Shown piece by piece: positions 1-9,837 of a stretch of 64,000 nucleotides of DNA. The stretch is from positions 1,240,001 to 1,304,000 of the forward strand of contig NZ_CP120374.1 in NCBI RefSeq assembly GCF_029892065.1, written 5' to 3'. A model generated the notes under the pieces. It worked only from the letters and a program-made list of their open reading frames with translations, was not told the origin of the DNA and did not search any database. The position numbers were made by a program, and so were the translations under genes. The stretch comes from Sinorhizobium garamanticum (GTDB lineage Bacteria > Pseudomonadota > Alphaproteobacteria > Rhizobiales > Rhizobiaceae). How positions within the stretch are numbered: position 1 is the first letter of the stretch; each line of letters begins with the position of its first letter.

Positions 1-315
1 CTCTCGCATCAATGAAAATAGCCTTTGAGCGAAGGGGTTGGCACTCATCCAAATGTCGGTGCTCTTCGAAATTCGTGTCGGCACCAAAATAATAATGCGA
101 AAGTTCTTCGAGGCGTCGAGATCTCGAAGCCCGAGACTGAACGAAGCCATTCATCTCGTCAACGTAAAAGTTACCGGAGCACTACTGCCAATTGCGCGCA
201 TCGCCATTGACGTGGCAACCAAAATATGCCGCGACGCGCCTTGGAAAAGGACGCTGCAAACGGCCGGCATCGCGCAGCCGTCACGGAGCACAATGTTTCG
301 TCGTAGGGCTGAACT
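1..315. other. left-edge region without a recognised gene
   Basis: This stretch lies downstream of the cysQ stop. Short open frames cross it on both strands, but none has a convincing start signal, a recognisable motif or a family-like product. No tRNA, hairpin terminator with a T-run, or repeat was recognised. A gene entering from beyond the left edge cannot be excluded. Confidence 0.4.
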
Positions 316-1113
316 TCACGGTACCGACGGATTTGCCGCCCAGGCGATGAAATGCGGATTTGCGAAATCGCAGTCGTCCGCCTGCATCCTCTTGCCATAG
401 GCCAGCTGTGACCCGTTCAGGCGAACGACCGAACCGCCCGCGGCCCTTAGGACCGCGTCGCCGGCAGCGGTATCCCACTCCATTGTGCGGCCAAAGCGTG
501 GATAGACGTCGGCCTTGCCTTCGGCAACCAGGCAGAACTTCAGCGAAGACCCGATGGACATGCAGTCCTTGACGCCGTGCCCAACCAGAAACGCGTTGGT
601 TTCGGAGCTGTTGTGCGAGCGACTGGCAACGGCCGTCAGCACCGCGCCCCTCGGCCTGACCCGGATCGTTTCCCTTTTCTCGATCGCGCCGCCGTGACCG
701 AAAAGCAATTTCTCGGCCCTGCCATCGGCCGCCACGTAGGCACAATGCTGGGCCGGCGCATAGACGACGCCCGCAACCGGGACGTCTCGCTCGATCAGCG
801 CGATGTTGACGGTAAAGTCGTTTCGCCGGTTGATGAATTCCTTCGTGCCATCCAGAGGGTCGACCAGAAAGAAGGAACCGCCGCTGATGTCGGGAACGTT
901 GCCGCAGGCTACCGCCTCTTCCGCGATCACCGGGACGTGAGGAAACAATCGTGCGAGCCGTTCGAGAATGATGGCTTCGGCTCTTTCGTCCGCCTCTGTG
1001 ACGGGCGACTGATCGTCCTTGTAGCAAACATTGGGACCGGCGTCGTAGACGCCAAGGATCGCCTCGCCGGCATCGACCGCGATGCGTTCAAGCACCTCAC
1101 ACAAGGACGTCAT
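316..1113 (-). CDS. cysQ: 3'(2'),5'-bisphosphate nucleotidase CysQ
   Basis: A 265-residue protein of the inositol monophosphatase fold. It should hydrolyse PAP/PAPS to AMP/APS, removing the inhibitory by-product of sulfate activation and sulfotransfer. The Mg-binding elements are visible: an EE pair at about residues 65-66, DPLDGTKEF at 85-93, and a W-D motif at about 213-214 (EWDTAAGDA). Length is normal for CysQ. The start codon overlaps the cysNC stop (ATGA-type overlap), so it is the last gene of the cysD-cysNC-cysQ operon, which supports PAP(S) as substrate rather than inositol phosphate. Family and context are strong; exact preference (PAP versus PAPS) is inferred. Confidence 0.93.
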   Translation of the reverse strand: MTSLCEVLERIAVDAGEAILGVYDAGPNVCYKDDQSPVTEADERAEAIILERLARLFPHVPVIAEEAVACGNVPDISGGSFFLVDPLDGTKEFINRRNDFTVNIALIERDVPVAGVVYAPAQHCAYVAADGRAEKLLFGHGGAIEKRETIRVRPRGAVLTAVASRSHNSSETNAFLVGHGVKDCMSIGSSLKFCLVAEGKADVYPRFGRTMEWDTAAGDAVLRAAGGSVVRLNGSQLAYGKRMQADDCDFANPHFIAWAANPSVP

Positions 1114-3011
1114 TTCTCCTCCATCATCTGGTCGAGATATTCCTCGATCTTGAGCGCCAGCGAGATTGGCTCGTGGCCGACCGTGTGAAGATGCAGTTCG
1201 GGATGTTCGGGTGCCTCATAGGGTGAAGAGATGCCGGTGAAATTCGCAATCTTGCCGGCGAGCGCCTTTTCATAGAGGCCTTTCGGATCGCGGCGCGCAC
1301 ATTCTTCCAGGGGCGTGTCAACGAATATCTCGATGAACTCGCCCTTTTCCATCAGTTCGCGCGCCATGCGCCGTTCGTCGCGGAACGGAGAAATGAAAGA
1401 TACGAGCACGATCAGGCCGGCGTCGGCCATGAGCTTCGCCACTTCCGCCACGCGTCGGATGTTTTCCACCCGATCCTCGTCTGTGAATCCAAGGTCCCGG
1501 TTGAGGCCGTGACGCACATTGTCGCCGTCGAGCAGGTAGGTATGTTTGCCCCGCGCATGCAGAACCTTGTCGAGGGCATTAGCGATCGTCGATTTTCCCG
1601 AACCGGAAAGCCCGGTGAACCAAAGGACAGCGGGCCGCTGGTTCTTCGTCGCGCTGCGCGCGCCCTTATTGACGTCAGTCGCCTGCCAATGGACGTTGTC
1701 GGCGCGACGCAGCGGGAAATCGATCATCCCTGCGCCGACCGTCGCATTGGAAATCCGGTCGACGATTATGAAGTTGCCCGTCGTCCTGTCGTCCTTGTAG
1801 GCGTCAAACACGATCGGCGCCTGGGTCGAGATATTGCAGACGCCGATTTCGTTCATCTGCAGGGACTTCGCCGCCTCGCGCACGAAGCTGTTGATATTGA
1901 CCTGGTGCTTGAGCGCGGTAACCGTCGCATTCACGCTGTCCGTCTCCGTGCGCAGGATATAGCTTCGGCCCGGCATCATCGGGCTCGGATCAAACCAGAT
2001 CATGTGGGCCTGGAACTGGTCGGCGACGAAGGGTCTGGCGCCCGGCGCGGCCAACATGTTGCCGCGGGAAACCTCGACCTCATCCGCAAGCACCAGCGTG
2101 ACGGCCTCACCTTCCACCGCCTTCTGCACTTCGCCGTCATAGGTGACGATGCTCTTGATCGATGTACGCTGCCCAGATTTGGCGACGATCACCGGGTCGC
2201 CGACCGAAATCTTGCCGGACGCAATCTGCCCCGCATATCCCCGGAAGTTCGCATCGGGCCGCATGACCAATTGAACGGGAAAGCGGAACGGCTTCTGCGC
2301 CTCCTGGCGATCGAAGTCGATCGTTTCGAGGTATTCGAGAAGTGCGGCACCCTGATACCAGGGCGTCTTCTCCGAGTTCGCGATGACGTTATCGCCAAAG
2401 CGTGCCGAGATGGGTATCGGCTTGATGCTCTGAAAGCCAAGCTCGCGCGAAAAGCGCAGATAGTCTTCCGCTATCCTCTCGAAGACCGCCTGGCTGTAGC
2501 CGACGAGGTCGATCTTGTTCACCGCCAGCACGACATGGCGGATGCCGAGCAGCGACGCGATGTAGGAGTGGCGCCGTGTTTGCGGAAGAACCCCATGGCG
2601 GCTGTCGATGAGGATCACCGCAAGAGCTGCCGTCGAGGCCCCGGTGACCATGTTGCGCGTATATTCCTCGTGCCCGGGAGTGTCCGCGACGATGAACTTG
2701 CGCTTCGAGGTGGAGAAATAACGATAGGCGACATCGATGGTGATGCCCTGCTCGCGTTCGGCCTCGAGGCCGTCCAAGAGAAGGGCGAGATCGATGTCAT
2801 CACCGTTCGCGCTGCGCTGCGCACCGACACGCCCTAGATTGGCAAGCTGGTCCTCGTAGACCAGCTTCGCATCGAAAAGCAGCCTGCCGATCAGTGTCGA
2901 CTTGCCGTCATCCACCGAACCGCAGGTGATGAACCTGAGGATCGACTTGTTGTCCTGATCGGCCAGGTGCGCCTGGATATCGAGCGGCGCAAGAGAGGGA
3001 AGATAGGACAT
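1110..3011 (-). CDS. cysNC: bifunctional sulfate adenylyltransferase subunit 1 / APS kinase (CysNC)
   Basis: A 633-residue fusion. The N-terminal part is an EF-Tu-like GTPase (CysN): P-loop GSVDDGKST at about 32-40, DTPGH at 110-114, NKID further on, then beta-barrel domains. The C-terminal part, from about residue 460, is APS kinase (CysC) with its own P-loop GLSGSGKST and a [10 protein letters not shown] motif. With CysD it forms APS from ATP and sulfate under GTP drive, and CysC phosphorylates APS to PAPS. The same architecture is called NodQ in nodulation clusters; no nod genes are present, so the housekeeping name is used. Start overlaps the cysD stop by one base. Confidence 0.95.
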   Translation of the reverse strand: MSYLPSLAPLDIQAHLADQDNKSILRFITCGSVDDGKSTLIGRLLFDAKLVYEDQLANLGRVGAQRSANGDDIDLALLLDGLEAEREQGITIDVAYRYFSTSKRKFIVADTPGHEEYTRNMVTGASTAALAVILIDSRHGVLPQTRRHSYIASLLGIRHVVLAVNKIDLVGYSQAVFERIAEDYLRFSRELGFQSIKPIPISARFGDNVIANSEKTPWYQGAALLEYLETIDFDRQEAQKPFRFPVQLVMRPDANFRGYAGQIASGKISVGDPVIVAKSGQRTSIKSIVTYDGEVQKAVEGEAVTLVLADEVEVSRGNMLAAPGARPFVADQFQAHMIWFDPSPMMPGRSYILRTETDSVNATVTALKHQVNINSFVREAAKSLQMNEIGVCNISTQAPIVFDAYKDDRTTGNFIIVDRISNATVGAGMIDFPLRRADNVHWQATDVNKGARSATKNQRPAVLWFTGLSGSGKSTIANALDKVLHARGKHTYLLDGDNVRHGLNRDLGFTDEDRVENIRRVAEVAKLMADAGLIVLVSFISPFRDERRMARELMEKGEFIEIFVDTPLEECARRDPKGLYEKALAGKIANFTGISSPYEAPEHPELHLHTVGHEPISLALKIEEYLDQMMEEK

Positions 3012-3910
3012 CAGAAGTAGCCCTCCCGCTTCTTTTTCTCCATCGCACCGGCCTCGTCCTGGTCGATGAGCCGGCTATGTCGCTCGGAGGTGCGCACCGT
3101 CAGCATCTCGCGCAAAATGTCGGGGACGGTCGCGGCTTCCGACGCGATCGCGCCGGTCAGCGGATAGCAGCCGAGCGTGCGGAAGCGCACAAGACGTTCG
3201 GTCACGCTTTCGTCCGGTTGAAGGGGCATGCGGTCGTCGTCGACCATGATCAGCATGCCATCGCGCTCTACGACCGGGCGCCTCGCCGCAAAATAAAGCG
3301 GCACGATCGGTATGTTCTCCGTCATGATGTACTGCCAGATGTCGAATTCGGTCCAATTCGAAAGCGGAAACACCCGCATCGTCTCGCCCGGACGAATGCG
3401 GGTATTGTAGGTTTTCCAAAGCTCGGGACGTTGGTGTTTCGGATCCCAGCCGTGCTCGGTATTGCGGATCGAGAATATGCGTTCCTTGGCGCGCGACTTC
3501 TCTTCGTCGCGCCGGGCGCCTGCAAGCGCCGCATCAAATCCGTATTTGTCGAGCGCCTGCCGCAAGGCAACCGTCTTCATGATGTGGGTGTGAACATTCG
3601 ATCCATGTGAAAATGGTCCGATGCCCTGGTCCAGACCGTCCTGGTTGATATGAACCAGCAGATCGAAGCCACGCTCCTTCGCCATCCTGTCGCGAAATTC
3701 GATCATTTCGCGAAACTTCCATGTGGTGTCCACATGGAGGAAAGGGAAAGGTGGCTTCGATGGAAAAAACGCCTTCATCGCCAGATGCAACAAGACGGAA
3801 GAGTCTTTTCCAATGGAGTAAAGTACAACCGGATTTGAGAACGTCGCAACAACTTCGCGAATGGCATGAATTGCTTCAGCTTCAAGTCGCCGAAGATGGG
3901 AAAGAGACAT
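3011..3910 (-). CDS. cysD: sulfate adenylyltransferase subunit 2 (CysD)
   Basis: A 299-residue ATP-pyrophosphatase (PP-loop) protein; the [12 protein letters not shown] segment near residue 33 is the PP-motif. It is the catalytic adenylyl-transfer subunit partnered with CysN. The PAPS-reductase-like core and the basic C-terminus (EKKKREGYF) are typical of CysD/NodP and length is normal. AGAGGG lies about ten bases before the chosen ATG. It is the first gene of the three-gene operon. Its upstream region contains several AT-rich ATTAGT-like repeats that could be regulatory, but I could not tie them to a known regulator. Confidence 0.95.
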   Translation of the reverse strand: MSLSHLRRLEAEAIHAIREVVATFSNPVVLYSIGKDSSVLLHLAMKAFFPSKPPFPFLHVDTTWKFREMIEFRDRMAKERGFDLLVHINQDGLDQGIGPFSHGSNVHTHIMKTVALRQALDKYGFDAALAGARRDEEKSRAKERIFSIRNTEHGWDPKHQRPELWKTYNTRIRPGETMRVFPLSNWTEFDIWQYIMTENIPIVPLYFAARRPVVERDGMLIMVDDDRMPLQPDESVTERLVRFRTLGCYPLTGAIASEAATVPDILREMLTVRTSERHSRLIDQDEAGAMEKKKREGYF

Positions 3911-4248
3911 ATCGCAATCCCTCTATCAAAATTTAGAATCTTTATACGTGCAATTACTAATTCGCCCGCGCTCGAAAGCATCGCGGTTTAAAGTATTAAT
4001 TAGTCGTAGCCGGCAAAAATAAGGCCGGATCGTTACGGGCATGTATTTAAACGCTATATCGCTAATATTTCAAGCATCAGGAAAACGATTCTCGTCAGCT
4101 ACGACAGACTGGCAACCTTTTCCCTGCGCGCTTGACCCCGCGAGGATTTCCACTGCTTGACACCCTTGAAAGGAAGCGACCGGTGCGGTGATATCCCGAA
4201 ACGTACGGCGCCGCTCCGGCGACCCCGGCCAGCAACTTGCTTGCCAGT
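3911..4248. other. intergenic region between cysD and the ROK regulator
   Basis: About 340 bases hold the cysD promoter (reading leftward) and the downstream end of the ROK gene. It is AT-rich next to cysD, with ATTAAT/ATTAGT repeats around 3950-4000. The part near 4150-4248 is high-GC and could hold a terminator for the ROK gene, but no clear stem followed by a T-run was found. No gene is supported here. Confidence 0.4.
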
Positions 4249-5478
4249 TTAGAGCGCCCCCGCCGTGCGCGTCTTCAGGATTGCGGAAAATCGAGGATCG
4301 AAAGTCCGGCTGATCGGCTCCGCGGCAGCACCGATGGCCACCGCCCAAGGGTCCGTGAGGCCTAGCTGCAGGCGCGGCATGCTGCGTGCGCGATGCTCGG
4401 CGATCGAAGGCAGCAACGGATGGATCGCCTCGATCAGCAGGCGGGCGAGACCCGGCGGCATGCCGCCACACAGGATGATCGTTTGCGGATCGAAAATGCT
4501 CTCCAGCGCCTGAATGGCAGCCTGCAGCTCGAATGACACGTCCTCGACCCACGCGGTGACGCGTGCGTCCGCGCCGCCCGCGATCTCGTCGATCCGGTGA
4601 TATAGATCCGGATCGGCCGGATCGAGACCGAGGATCTTGCTGAGCGATGCAATGGAAGCCCGGTGTTCGAGCGGGGCACGCTGGATGCCGGAGGCCGCGC
4701 GCGGCTGGCTCAAGATCATGCCGATCTCGCCGGCATTACCGTTGGCGCCGCGATAGAGCTCGCCATTGAGGATCAGCCCGGCCCCGAGGCCATAACCAAG
4801 ATAGATGCAGATCGCCTGGTCGACCCCGTGCGCCGCGCCGACCATCTTCTCGGCAGTCGCGGCCGCGGCTGCATCGTTCTGCAAACGCACGTCGAGACCT
4901 GTGCCGGTCGACAGCGTTTGCAGGAGAGGAAAGTTCTGCCACGCCGCCATCATCCAGGGATCGTCGGCGTCCGCCTCGACGCCGAACGGCCCGGGCATCG
5001 CAACGCCGAGGCCGACGAGGCGATTCTCGGATTGCGGCGCGATCGCCGCCAGGTCGCGACGCGTCCTGGCGATCAGACCCAAAATGGTCCCGACGCCTGT
5101 CTCCGGACCACCAGCGGGCAGGTTCGCCTCGCCGCGCGCGAGCACGGTGCCGACCAGATCGACCGCGATCGTGCGCGTGACATGCCGATCGATCTGCAGG
5201 CCGATCGCGAAGGCGCCTTCGGGAACCAGCCGATAGGGTGTCGAAGGCTGCCCCCGGCCCTTGCGCACGGCGGCAAGAGACGTGACCAAGCCATCGCTTT
5301 CGAGTTCCTCGATAATGTTCGATACGGTCTGCTTGGTAAGCGCCGTCGCCCGCGCGAGATCGGCGCGCGACAATTGCCCGTTCAGCCGCAGGGCGTCGAT
5401 CATGACGCGGCGGTTGTGCGCACTGGTCCCCTCCTGATTGGTCCCGCTCTTGGCCCGGATGGGGCGCATCTCATTCAT
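4249..5478 (-). CDS. ROK-family transcriptional regulator
   Basis: About 409 residues. An N-terminal winged helix-turn-helix (roughly 25-80, containing RADLARATALTKQTVSNIIEELE) is followed by a ROK sugar-kinase-like domain with GLGVAMPGPFG and YLGYGLGAGLILNGELYRG, where ligand binding is expected. This is the NagC/XylR-type repressor layout. A TTG six bases upstream is possible, but the ATG at 5478 has a better position. It is divergent from the sugar ABC operon at 5710 and probably controls it through the palindrome at 5521-5541. The ligand is probably an amino sugar or its phosphate (inference). Confidence 0.88.
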   Translation of the reverse strand: MNEMRPIRAKSGTNQEGTSAHNRRVMIDALRLNGQLSRADLARATALTKQTVSNIIEELESDGLVTSLAAVRKGRGQPSTPYRLVPEGAFAIGLQIDRHVTRTIAVDLVGTVLARGEANLPAGGPETGVGTILGLIARTRRDLAAIAPQSENRLVGLGVAMPGPFGVEADADDPWMMAAWQNFPLLQTLSTGTGLDVRLQNDAAAAATAEKMVGAAHGVDQAICIYLGYGLGAGLILNGELYRGANGNAGEIGMILSQPRAASGIQRAPLEHRASIASLSKILGLDPADPDLYHRIDEIAGGADARVTAWVEDVSFELQAAIQALESIFDPQTIILCGGMPPGLARLLIEAIHPLLPSIAEHRARSMPRLQLGLTDPWAVAIGAAAEPISRTFDPRFSAILKTRTAGAL

Positions 5479-5520
5479 CCACAAATCCCGCTTGACACTG
5501 TTAGAATATTGGCGAAGAAA

Positions 5521-5541
5521 TAAGTCAAGACAATTGACTTA
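5521..5541. promoter_or_regulatory. candidate ROK operator, spaced palindrome
   Basis: TAAGTCAA, five bases, TTGACTTA forms a perfect 8-bp inverted repeat in the intergenic space between the divergent ROK regulator and the sugar transport operon. Position and symmetry fit an autoregulated repressor site. Binding is inferred. Confidence 0.5.
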
Positions 5542-5709
5542 ATGAGAGGTCGCAAGAACCTCGGGGGAACGAAGGCGGCGGTGCTATGCTGTCGCAAACG
5601 CTCCGATTGATTTGTCGACGGCCGCCGCGCGCTCGCGGCGGGTTCTTCGCATTGGGCGCGCCGATAGGTCCGCGCCCAGAACTGAAACGATCGGTTATTG
5701 GAGGCAACA

Positions 5710-6948
5710 ATGTTGAAATCCACGCGCAACGCACTCTTCGGCGCTGCCCTTGTCGGAATATCCTTCAGCGGCCAGGCTTACGCGGAAACGACGCTGAACG
5801 CGCTGTTCATGGCTCAGGCCGCCTATAGCGAGGCCGATGTTCGCGCTATGACGGAGGCCTTCACCAAGGCCAATCCCGATATAAAGGTCAACCTCGAATT
5901 CGTCCCCTATGAGGGCCTTCACGACAAGACCGTGCTGGCGCAGGGCTCCGGCGGCGGCTATGACGTCGTTCTCTTCGACGTCATCTGGCCGGCCGAATAC
6001 GCCACCAACAAGGTGCTGGTCGATGTCACCGACCGCATCACCGACGAGATGAAGAAGGGCGTCCTGCCGGGCGCCTGGACCACGGTCGAATATGACGGCA
6101 AGCGCTACGGCATGCCGTGGATCCTCGACACCAAATACCTCTTCTACAACAAGGAGATCCTGGAAAAGGCCGGCATCACCGCACCGCCGAAGACCTGGGA
6201 CGAGCTTGCCGAACAGGCAAAGACGATCAAGGACAAGGGACTGCTTCAGAACCCGATCGCCTGGAGTTGGTCGCAGGCGGAGGCCGCGATCTGCGACTAC
6301 ACCACGCTGGTAAGCGCCTATGGTGGCAAATTCATCGAGGGCGGCAAGCCGGCCTTTACCACCGGCGGCGGTCTCGACGCGCTGAACTACATGGTTTCGA
6401 GCTACACCTCCGGCATCACCAATCCGAACTCCAAGGAATTCCTGGAGGAGGATGTCCGCAAGGTGTTCCAGAACGGCGAGGCGGCCTTCGCGCTCAACTG
6501 GACGTATATGTACAACCTTGCCAATGACCCGAAGGAAAGCAAGGTGGCCGGCAAGGTCGGCGTCGTGCCCGCTCCGGGCGTCGCCGGCAAGAGCGAGGTT
6601 TCGGCCGTCAACGGTTCGATGGGCCTTGGCATCACCTCGACCAGCCAGCATCCGGAAGAGGCATGGAAATACATCGTCCACATGACCTCGCAGCCGACGC
6701 AGAACGCCTATGCGAAACTCAGCCTGCCGATCTGGGCCTCGTCCTACGAAGACGCCAGCGTGACGAAGGGCCAGGAAGAGCTGATCGCGGCGGCGAAACG
6801 CGGCCTCGCGGCGATGTATCCGCGCCCGACGACGCCGAAATATCAGGAGCTTTCGACCGCCCTGCAGCAGGCTATCCAGGAAGCGCTGCTCGGCCAGACC
6901 TCCGCCGAAGACGCCTTGAAGACGGCTGCCGAGAACAGCGGCCTCTGA
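5710..6948 (+). CDS. sugar ABC transporter substrate-binding protein
   Basis: About 412 residues, extracytoplasmic solute-binding protein family 1. A Sec-type signal peptide ends near AQAYAE (residues 1-26), followed by the family core (ETTLNALFMAQAAYSEADVRAM, YGMPWILDTKYLFYNKEILEKAG). An in-frame ATG lies 12 bases upstream, but the ATG at 5710 has GGAGG at 5700-5704. First gene of the operon running to 11855. Co-occurrence with a SIS-domain enzyme and a sugar kinase suggests glucosamine or a related amino sugar as ligand (inference). Confidence 0.92.
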   Translation: MLKSTRNALFGAALVGISFSGQAYAETTLNALFMAQAAYSEADVRAMTEAFTKANPDIKVNLEFVPYEGLHDKTVLAQGSGGGYDVVLFDVIWPAEYATNKVLVDVTDRITDEMKKGVLPGAWTTVEYDGKRYGMPWILDTKYLFYNKEILEKAGITAPPKTWDELAEQAKTIKDKGLLQNPIAWSWSQAEAAICDYTTLVSAYGGKFIEGGKPAFTTGGGLDALNYMVSSYTSGITNPNSKEFLEEDVRKVFQNGEAAFALNWTYMYNLANDPKESKVAGKVGVVPAPGVAGKSEVSAVNGSMGLGITSTSQHPEEAWKYIVHMTSQPTQNAYAKLSLPIWASSYEDASVTKGQEELIAAAKRGLAAMYPRPTTPKYQELSTALQQAIQEALLGQTSAEDALKTAAENSGL

Positions 6949-7084
6949 GAACGCCAGATCACGTTCCGGGGGGCCGGGCCGCTCGGGACGTGAATGAAGC
7001 CCGCGGCTTCTTCGTATCCTCGGCATGGCCGAGCCACAATGAATCGCATGAAACGGCCCTGACGGCCGCAAGGGTCTTCATCCG

Positions 7085-7966
7085 ATGCCCGGTACCTGGA
7101 TAACAACCCGTGCGTGGCTCTTGATGCTGCCGCTACTCGTGGTCATGATCGCTGTCATCGGCTGGCCATTAGTCGATACTGTGCGGCTCTCCTTCACCGA
7201 TGCGAAACTCGTCGGCACCGCGGGCGGTTTCGTCGGCCTCGACAACTACGCAAAAATGCTCGGCGGGTCGAACTTCCAGCGGGCGCTGATCACCACCACC
7301 TGGTTTGCGGTCGTGTCCGTCGCCGCCGAAATGGTGCTGGGCGTGCTCGCCGCGCTCCTTCTCAACCAGCAATTTCGCGGACGCACGGCATTGAGGGCCT
7401 TGATGATCCTGCCGTGGGCCTTGCCGACGGTGGTCAACGCCACGCTCTGGCGGCTGATCTACAATCCGCAATACGGCGCCCTCAACGCCGCGCTTACCCA
7501 GCTCGGCCTTCTCGACAGTTACCGCTCCTGGCTCGGCGAGCCGGGGTCCGCCTTAATCGCGCTGATCGTCGCCGATTGCTGGAAGAATTTTCCGCTGGTG
7601 GCGCTGATCGCGCTGGCCGCGCTTCAGGCCGTTCCCCGCGACATCACCGCGGCAGCACTTGTCGACGGCGCCGGCCCGTTCAATCGCTTCCGTTACGTGA
7701 TCATGCCCTATCTCGCGGGGCCGCTGTTGGTGGCGCTGGTGCTGCGCACGATCGAGGCCTTCAAGGTCTTCGACATCATCTGGGTGATGACGCGAGGCGG
7801 ACCGGCAAACAGCACGCGCACGCTCTCGATCCTGGTTTATCAGGAGGCCTTCTCCTTTCAGCGGGCGGGCTCCGGCGCGTCGCTCGCGCTCATCGTCACG
7901 CTGCTCGTGACCATTCTCGCGGTCGCCTATGCGGCGCTGCTTCGCAAGGCCGCGGGAGCATCATGA
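7085..7966 (+). CDS. sugar ABC transporter permease (MalF-like)
   Basis: A 293-residue inner-membrane permease of the binding-protein-dependent (BPD) type. It shows about six hydrophobic segments starting with the N-terminal helix (WLLMLPLLVVMIAVIGW), and an EAA-like loop near residues 185-205 (ALQAVPRDITAAALVDGAGP) that contacts the ATPase. It pairs with the next permease, whose start overlaps its stop by four bases. The 136-base gap after the binding protein may hold a processing or attenuation signal, common where binding protein is made in excess. Confidence 0.92.
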   Translation: MPGTWITTRAWLLMLPLLVVMIAVIGWPLVDTVRLSFTDAKLVGTAGGFVGLDNYAKMLGGSNFQRALITTTWFAVVSVAAEMVLGVLAALLLNQQFRGRTALRALMILPWALPTVVNATLWRLIYNPQYGALNAALTQLGLLDSYRSWLGEPGSALIALIVADCWKNFPLVALIALAALQAVPRDITAAALVDGAGPFNRFRYVIMPYLAGPLLVALVLRTIEAFKVFDIIWVMTRGGPANSTRTLSILVYQEAFSFQRAGSGASLALIVTLLVTILAVAYAALLRKAAGAS

Positions 7967-8811
7967 TGGAACGCCAGAACCCGCTCTTCACCGCCTTCGT
8001 CTATTTGAGCGCGCTGCTGCTTGCGATCGTCATCCTGGCGCCGCTTGCCTGGCTCTTCGTCATGAGCATCTCTTCCGCCGCTGACCTTTCCGCCAGACCT
8101 CTCAACTGGTGGCCAGACGAGATCGACCTTTCGCGCTACCGCGCCCTGCTTTCGACGATCGAGAACACAGCCGGCGCCGCCTTCGTCGCCTCGCTGCTCA
8201 ACAGCCTGAAGGTCGCCGGCATGGCGACACTGGCGGCAATCGCCGTCGCCATTCCCTCCGCCTGGGCGGTCTCGCGCACACCGACGGTCTCCTGGTCGCT
8301 CTATGCGGTGATCGCCACCTATATGCTGCCGCCCGTGGCGCTCGCGGTGCCGCTCTATATGGGGCTTGCCTATCTCGGCCTGCTCAACTCCGTCTTCGGC
8401 CTGGCGCTCGTTTATCTCACCATCCTCGCACCCTTCACGACATGGCTGCTGAAATCGGGCTTCGATTCCATACCCAGGGAGATCGAAAGCGCTGCGATGA
8501 TCGACGGCGCGCGGCTCGACCAGATCCTGCGGCTGCTGACCCTGCCGCTTGCCGCCCCTGTCATGGCGACCTCGGCGCTCTTTGCCTTTCTGCTTGCCTG
8601 GGACGAATTCTTCTACGCGCTGCTCTTCACGTCCGACCTGCGCGCCAAGACGCTGACCGTCGCCATAGCGGATCTCGCCGGCGGTCGCGTCTCCGATTAC
8701 GGATTGATCGCCACCGCCGGTGTGCTTGCCGCCCTGCCCCCGGTGCTGATCGGTCTTGTCATGCAACGGGCCCTGATTTCCGGGCTCACAAGCGGCGGCG
8801 TCAAGGGATGA
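7963..8811 (+). CDS. sugar ABC transporter permease (MalG-like)
   Basis: About 282 residues, six predicted membrane helices, with the EAA loop SIPREIESAAMIDGARLDQI about 90 residues from the C-terminus. The open frame extends far upstream without a usable start because of the high GC; the ATG at 7963, overlapping the previous stop, is the natural start. It forms the heterodimeric channel with the preceding permease. Its TGA overlaps the next gene's ATG, showing tight translational coupling. Confidence 0.92.
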   Translation: MMERQNPLFTAFVYLSALLLAIVILAPLAWLFVMSISSAADLSARPLNWWPDEIDLSRYRALLSTIENTAGAAFVASLLNSLKVAGMATLAAIAVAIPSAWAVSRTPTVSWSLYAVIATYMLPPVALAVPLYMGLAYLGLLNSVFGLALVYLTILAPFTTWLLKSGFDSIPREIESAAMIDGARLDQILRLLTLPLAAPVMATSALFAFLLAWDEFFYALLFTSDLRAKTLTVAIADLAGGRVSDYGLIATAGVLAALPPVLIGLVMQRALISGLTSGGVKG

Positions 8812-9833
8812 TCATGAAGGCTTCCAAGCAAAGGCCCGCCGGGCTCATCGCAATCGACAAGGAAATGGGGCGCCAGCATGCCGACGCCATCGCCTCCTAT
8901 GAACAGTCGGCGACGCTGGCGCAGAATATTGCCGCTTCGCTGAGACAGACAGGCCGGCTCCTCCTGTTGGGAATGGGCGGCTCGCACGCGGTCGGCCGCG
9001 CCGTCGAGCCGCTCTATCGGGCACTCGGCATCGAAGCCGTGGCACTGCCGCTTTCCGAGCAGCTCGGCCAGCCGTTGCCGATCGCGGGAAAGACCGTTCT
9101 GATCACCTCCCAATCGGGCGAAAGCGCAGAAGTGCTGCGTTGGTTCAAGGAGACCAATGGCGGCACGCCGAACACCTTCGGCCTGACGCTCGAAGGCAAT
9201 TCCTTTCTGGCGCGGACGGCGCCGTCGCTCATTGGTGCCGGCGGCACGGAGCAGGCTTTTGCCGCGACCCGCAGCCTGACAATCAGTTTCGCGCTGCATC
9301 TTTCAGTCCTTGCCGCCCTCGGCGATGATCCGGCCGGCGCGCTTCATGCCCTGCGCGACCCCGAGTCCCCGGCGATCGACGAAGCGCTTACCGCACTCGC
9401 CGGGGTGCGCGCCGTGGTCACGTCCGGCCGTAGGCTGCAGGGTCTGGCCGAGGCGATCGGGCTCGGGCTTACCGAGCTGTCGCGTCTTCCCTGCTTCTCG
9501 CTCGAAGGCGGGCAACTTCGCCATGGCCCCATGGAAATGCTCGGCCCGAATGTCGGCGTTGTGCTCTTCCGCGCCGCCGACCCAACGGCGGGTCTCGTGG
9601 CCGCGATGGCGACCTCCGCAACCGAAGCGGGCTCCCCCGTGATCGTCTTCGATGCTTCCGGTGAACCGCCGGTCGAAGGGGTCACGACCATCCGCTTCCG
9701 GCGCGCCGCAGGCCTAGCGGCCGTTTTCGCCATGCTGCCCATCGCGCAGTCGCTCATGCTCGCCTTCGCCGATGCCCGCGTCGACAATGCCGGAACGCCG
9801 GTGCGCTCGACCAAGATCACACGGAGCGAGTGA
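8808..9833 (+). CDS. SIS-domain sugar-phosphate isomerase/deaminase (GlmS C-terminal-like)
   Basis: About 341 residues carrying two SIS domains: LLLGMGGSHAVGRAV and ITSQSGESAEVL in the first, PCFSLEGGQLRHGPMEM in the second. It resembles the isomerase half of GlmS without the glutaminase domain, as in NagB-II/AgaS-type enzymes that convert glucosamine-6-phosphate to fructose-6-phosphate and ammonia. ATG 8808 overlaps the permease stop; ATG 8814 is an alternative. Beside an ABC transporter and a kinase it completes a plausible route: uptake, phosphorylation, deamination. Substrate is inferred. Confidence 0.85.
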   Translation: MIMKASKQRPAGLIAIDKEMGRQHADAIASYEQSATLAQNIAASLRQTGRLLLLGMGGSHAVGRAVEPLYRALGIEAVALPLSEQLGQPLPIAGKTVLITSQSGESAEVLRWFKETNGGTPNTFGLTLEGNSFLARTAPSLIGAGGTEQAFAATRSLTISFALHLSVLAALGDDPAGALHALRDPESPAIDEALTALAGVRAVVTSGRRLQGLAEAIGLGLTELSRLPCFSLEGGQLRHGPMEMLGPNVGVVLFRAADPTAGLVAAMATSATEAGSPVIVFDASGEPPVEGVTTIRFRRAAGLAAVFAMLPIAQSLMLAFADARVDNAGTPVRSTKITRSE

Positions 9834-9837
9834 CGCC

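Noticed and set aside
38..400. Plus-strand frame at the left edge
   Set aside because: Overlaps the end of cysQ, has no ribosome site and resembles no family; Arg/Ser-rich shadow composition.
1110..3910. nodPQ (Nod-factor sulfation genes)
   Set aside because: Sequence architecture alone cannot separate nodPQ from cysD/cysNC, and no nod genes are nearby; the general name was kept.
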